A DNA stretch of 64,000 nucleotides, taken from Candidatus Tectimicrobiota bacterium. Its GTDB lineage: Bacteria > Tectomicrobia > Entotheonellia > Entotheonellales > Entotheonellaceae. The stretch is from assembly GCA_026005175.1 (NCBI GenBank), contig BPKO01000002.1, positions 382,230 to 446,229 on the forward strand, in the 5' to 3' direction. A program made the translations under genes and the position numbers. This document shows positions 62,089-64,000 of the stretch, piece after piece. The notes beneath the pieces were generated by a model. The model ran no database searches. It had not been told where the DNA came from and saw only the letters and a list, made by a program, of their open reading frames with translations. Every line of letters begins with the position of its first letter. Within the stretch, counting starts at the first letter, position 1.

Positions 62089-63777
62089 ATGCCCGCCGTA
62101 CGGCAGGGGCGCGCCAGCCCGCGGCGCCGCGGGCTGGCCTTGGCGGTGTGCGAAGGAGCACTGGCCACCCGCCTTTACCGAGCTTACCGGTGGGGCGCGC
62201 CAAATTGGTTTTGCCTTGCTTTTGGGCGCGCGTGACGTGCAGGTGGGCCTGCTGGCGGCGCTGCCCTCCCTGGCCAACCTGGGCGCAGCTGCCGGCCTCG
62301 TACGTGCTTGAGCGCACCGGAAGGCGGCGGGAGCTTGCCTTGCTGGCGGCGGCGGGCAGCCGCCTGGTGTGGCTGGGGCTGCTACCGCTCCCGCTGGGGC
62401 TTCTCGGGTCGCCGCAGGCCTGGCACGCTTGGCTGCTGGTAGCGGCAGTGGCGCTGTCGGCCCTCTGTGCGGCCATCCAGAACGCCGCCTGGCTTTCCTG
62501 GCTGGGCGACCTGGTGCCTGCTCGCCTGCGCGGGCGCTACTTCGGGCGTCGCAACGCAGTGATGACCGGTGTCGGCATGGGGGTGGCGCTGCTGGCCGGG
62601 CTGCTGCTCGATGCCTGGCAGCGCCGGTGGCCACCGCCGCACGCCGGCGGCTTTGCCCTGGTCTTTGCTGCGGGTCTCCTCTGCGGCATGGCCAGCGTGG
62701 GGGTGCTCGCGCGCATGCCGCCGCTGCCCCTGGTGCCGGTGGCCGGGGCCGGGATTCTGGGCACGTCTGCCCTTACCGCTGCGCGATGCCAATTTTCGCC
62801 GCTTTCTCCTTTTCCACCTGTGCTGGAACTTCAGCGTCCACCTCGCCAGCCCGTTTTTTACCGTGTATATGCTCACCGAGCTCGGCCTGAGCTATACCAC
62901 GCTCACCCTCCTCACTTCCCTGACGGCGCTGGCCACCATGCTGGGCATGCGCTTCTGGGGACGCCTGACCGACCGCTACAGCGCCAAGCCGGTAAGCCTG
63001 CTGGGCGGCATGCTGGCCGCCGCCCTGCCCGGGCTGTGGCTGACCACGGCCATCCTGCCGCCGGGGCCTGGGTGTTGCCGGTGGTGCACGTGCTCGGCGG
63101 GCTGGGGTGGTCGGCCTTCAACCTCAACCTCAACACCCTGCTCCTGGCCCTGGCACCGCCGCGGGAACGTGCCCTTTTACCTTGGCGTTTATGCCGCGCT
63201 GAGCGGCCTTATGGCGGCAGTGGCGCCAGTGGTGGGCAGCTTGGCAGGGCCCGGCTCCTCAGCAGCGGCCTGCCCTGGGTGCCGGCGGGGGTCAGCCCCT
63301 ACTTGCTCTTGTTTGCCGTCTCACACGTGCTGCGGGCGCTGTCGCTGCTGCTCTTTCTGCGCGTGCGCGAGCCGCGGGAGGTGCCGCTGGAGCGGCTGCT
63401 CACCGTCTTTGGCAACCTGCGCACGCTTAACGCCATGATGGGCTTCGAGCCCTTGTACCACCACGCCTACTTGCTGGGGGCGCGGCTGGACCGCTTCATG
63501 GTGGCCAGCAGCCTGACGCTACGCCAGACCCTGACGCAAGTCGATCTCGCCAGCGGACGCCTATGCGGCGCGAGTGGAAGCCCGCGTGGCGCGCCTGGTA
63601 GGGGAGGGCGAGGGGGGGCTGCAGGCGCTACGGCGGTGGGGTGAGGCACTGGAGCGCTGCCTAGAGGCGTACGCCACCCGCAGTGAGGGCGCGTCCTGGG
63701 GCGGGCTGCGGCGCGCTTGGTGGTCTTGCTGCGGCGGCGCTGGCAGCGCTGGCGCCGCTGGCTGCGGGAAGGACTAA
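62089..63777 (+). CDS. MFS transporter, paralog of the 26574-28073 gene, many frame breaks
   Basis: Heavily broken, but readable as one gene when frames are followed: MPAVRQGRASPRRRGLALAV, then AFTELTGGARQIGFALLLGA, ALPSLANL, YVLERTGRRRELALLAAAG, YFGRRNAVMTGVGMG, LRDANFRRFLLFHLCWNF, FNLNLNTLLLALAPP, NVPFYLGVYAALSG, VSPYLLLFAVSHVLRAL and a coiled C-terminal tail. The order and motifs match the other MFS gene at 26574. Shifts occur near 62168, 62281, 62744, 63063, 63163, 63247-63254, 63554 and 63715; most are one extra base. The true stop is uncertain; 63777 is the best guess because the convergent gene ends at 63793. A real pseudogene cannot be excluded. Confidence 0.65.
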
Positions 63778-63792
63778 GCGCAGGGTCAGGCC

Positions 63793-64000
63793 TCAGGGGA
63801 AGCCAGGGCGGGGACGATTCGCCGCGGCCAGGCGTGCCTGTCGGCGCAATAAAAACGCCTTTAAGATCTGCCCGCGCACGTCATCGGCTTCCTCTGGCCT
63901 GACTCTGAAGATGCCGTGAATGATGAGGCGGTCTTCCTTTTGGTACAAGGCCGACGTCGACGACCTCGTGCCCCGTAGCGGTAATGGCGGCCACCATGTC
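63793..64000 (-). CDS. C-terminal part of an unidentified protein, one frame break
   Basis: A minus-strand frame enters from the right edge and ends at TGA 63795-63793. It reads MVAAITATGHEVVDVGL, then after one extra base near 63945-63952 continues YQKEDRLIIHGIFRVRPEEA and DDVRGQILKAFLLRR to the end GFP. No family was recognised. Whether the Met near the edge is the start cannot be told. Confidence 0.45.
   Translation of the reverse strand, partial: TWWPPLPLRGTRSSTSALYQKEDRLIIHGIFRVRPEEADDVRGQILKAFLLRRQARLAAANRPRPGFP

Overview
The window is high-GC DNA with densely packed genes; no gene-free stretch is longer than about 300 bases, and no rRNA, tRNA, CRISPR array, insertion sequence or prophage was seen. 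An OprB-like outer-membrane porin, Sec signal peptides and a large periplasmic mechanosensitive channel point to a Gram-negative bacterium. The catabolic genes (CaiB/BaiF CoA-transferase, LigB-type dioxygenase, amidohydrolase, acyl-CoA dehydrogenase) and TPR/cyclase regulators resemble uncultured soil or marine lineages such as Tectomicrobia, Rokubacteria or Desulfobacterota. That placement is inference from gene style only.

Layout. 1-7 kb: minus-strand catabolic group (amidohydrolase, CoA-transferase, extradiol dioxygenase) followed by a giant cyclase/ATPase/TPR regulator. 7-13 kb: MFS exporter, membrane protein, amidase, aldo/keto reductase, nucleoside transporter, PilZ protein. 13-20 kb: TPR-cyclase with an unusual C-terminal domain, MFS, DUF423, acyl-CoA dehydrogenase, SDR. 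20-23.4 kb: ParD/ParE-like toxin-antitoxin pair and a minus-strand group (membrane protein, sirtuin, small membrane protein with an in-frame TGA, nitroreductase).

23.6-58 kb: a very complete alpha-glucan/trehalose island. It has GH15, TreY, a TreS-maltokinase fusion, two TreZ, a GH57/DUF3536 enzyme, GlgB, MalQ and GlgE. TreY sits with an RsbV/RsbU/RsbW-like partner-switching module. TreZ-1 ends an apparent operon of MscK-like channel, porin and GluR0-like K+ receptor channel. TreZ-2 ends a six-gene operon GlgE - KaiC-like ATPase - HTH partner - MalQ - GlgB - TreZ. 58-62 kb adds a K+ uptake system (TrkH/KtrB-type plus KtrA) and an MscS channel. Read together, 28-62 kb looks like an osmotic/desiccation-response island: trehalose and glucan turnover, K+ uptake, tension-gated release, a ligand-gated K+ channel, a universal stress protein and a stress partner switch. 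TreX/GlgX, GlgP, GlgA and GlgC are not in the window.

Sequence quality. About 30 single-base frame breaks interrupt otherwise complete genes. Almost all are one extra base, often in a GGGGCC/GGCCCC context, and removing them restores family-typical protein lengths. I treat them as likely assembly or sequencing errors, not pseudogenes, and give full gene spans with the break positions noted.
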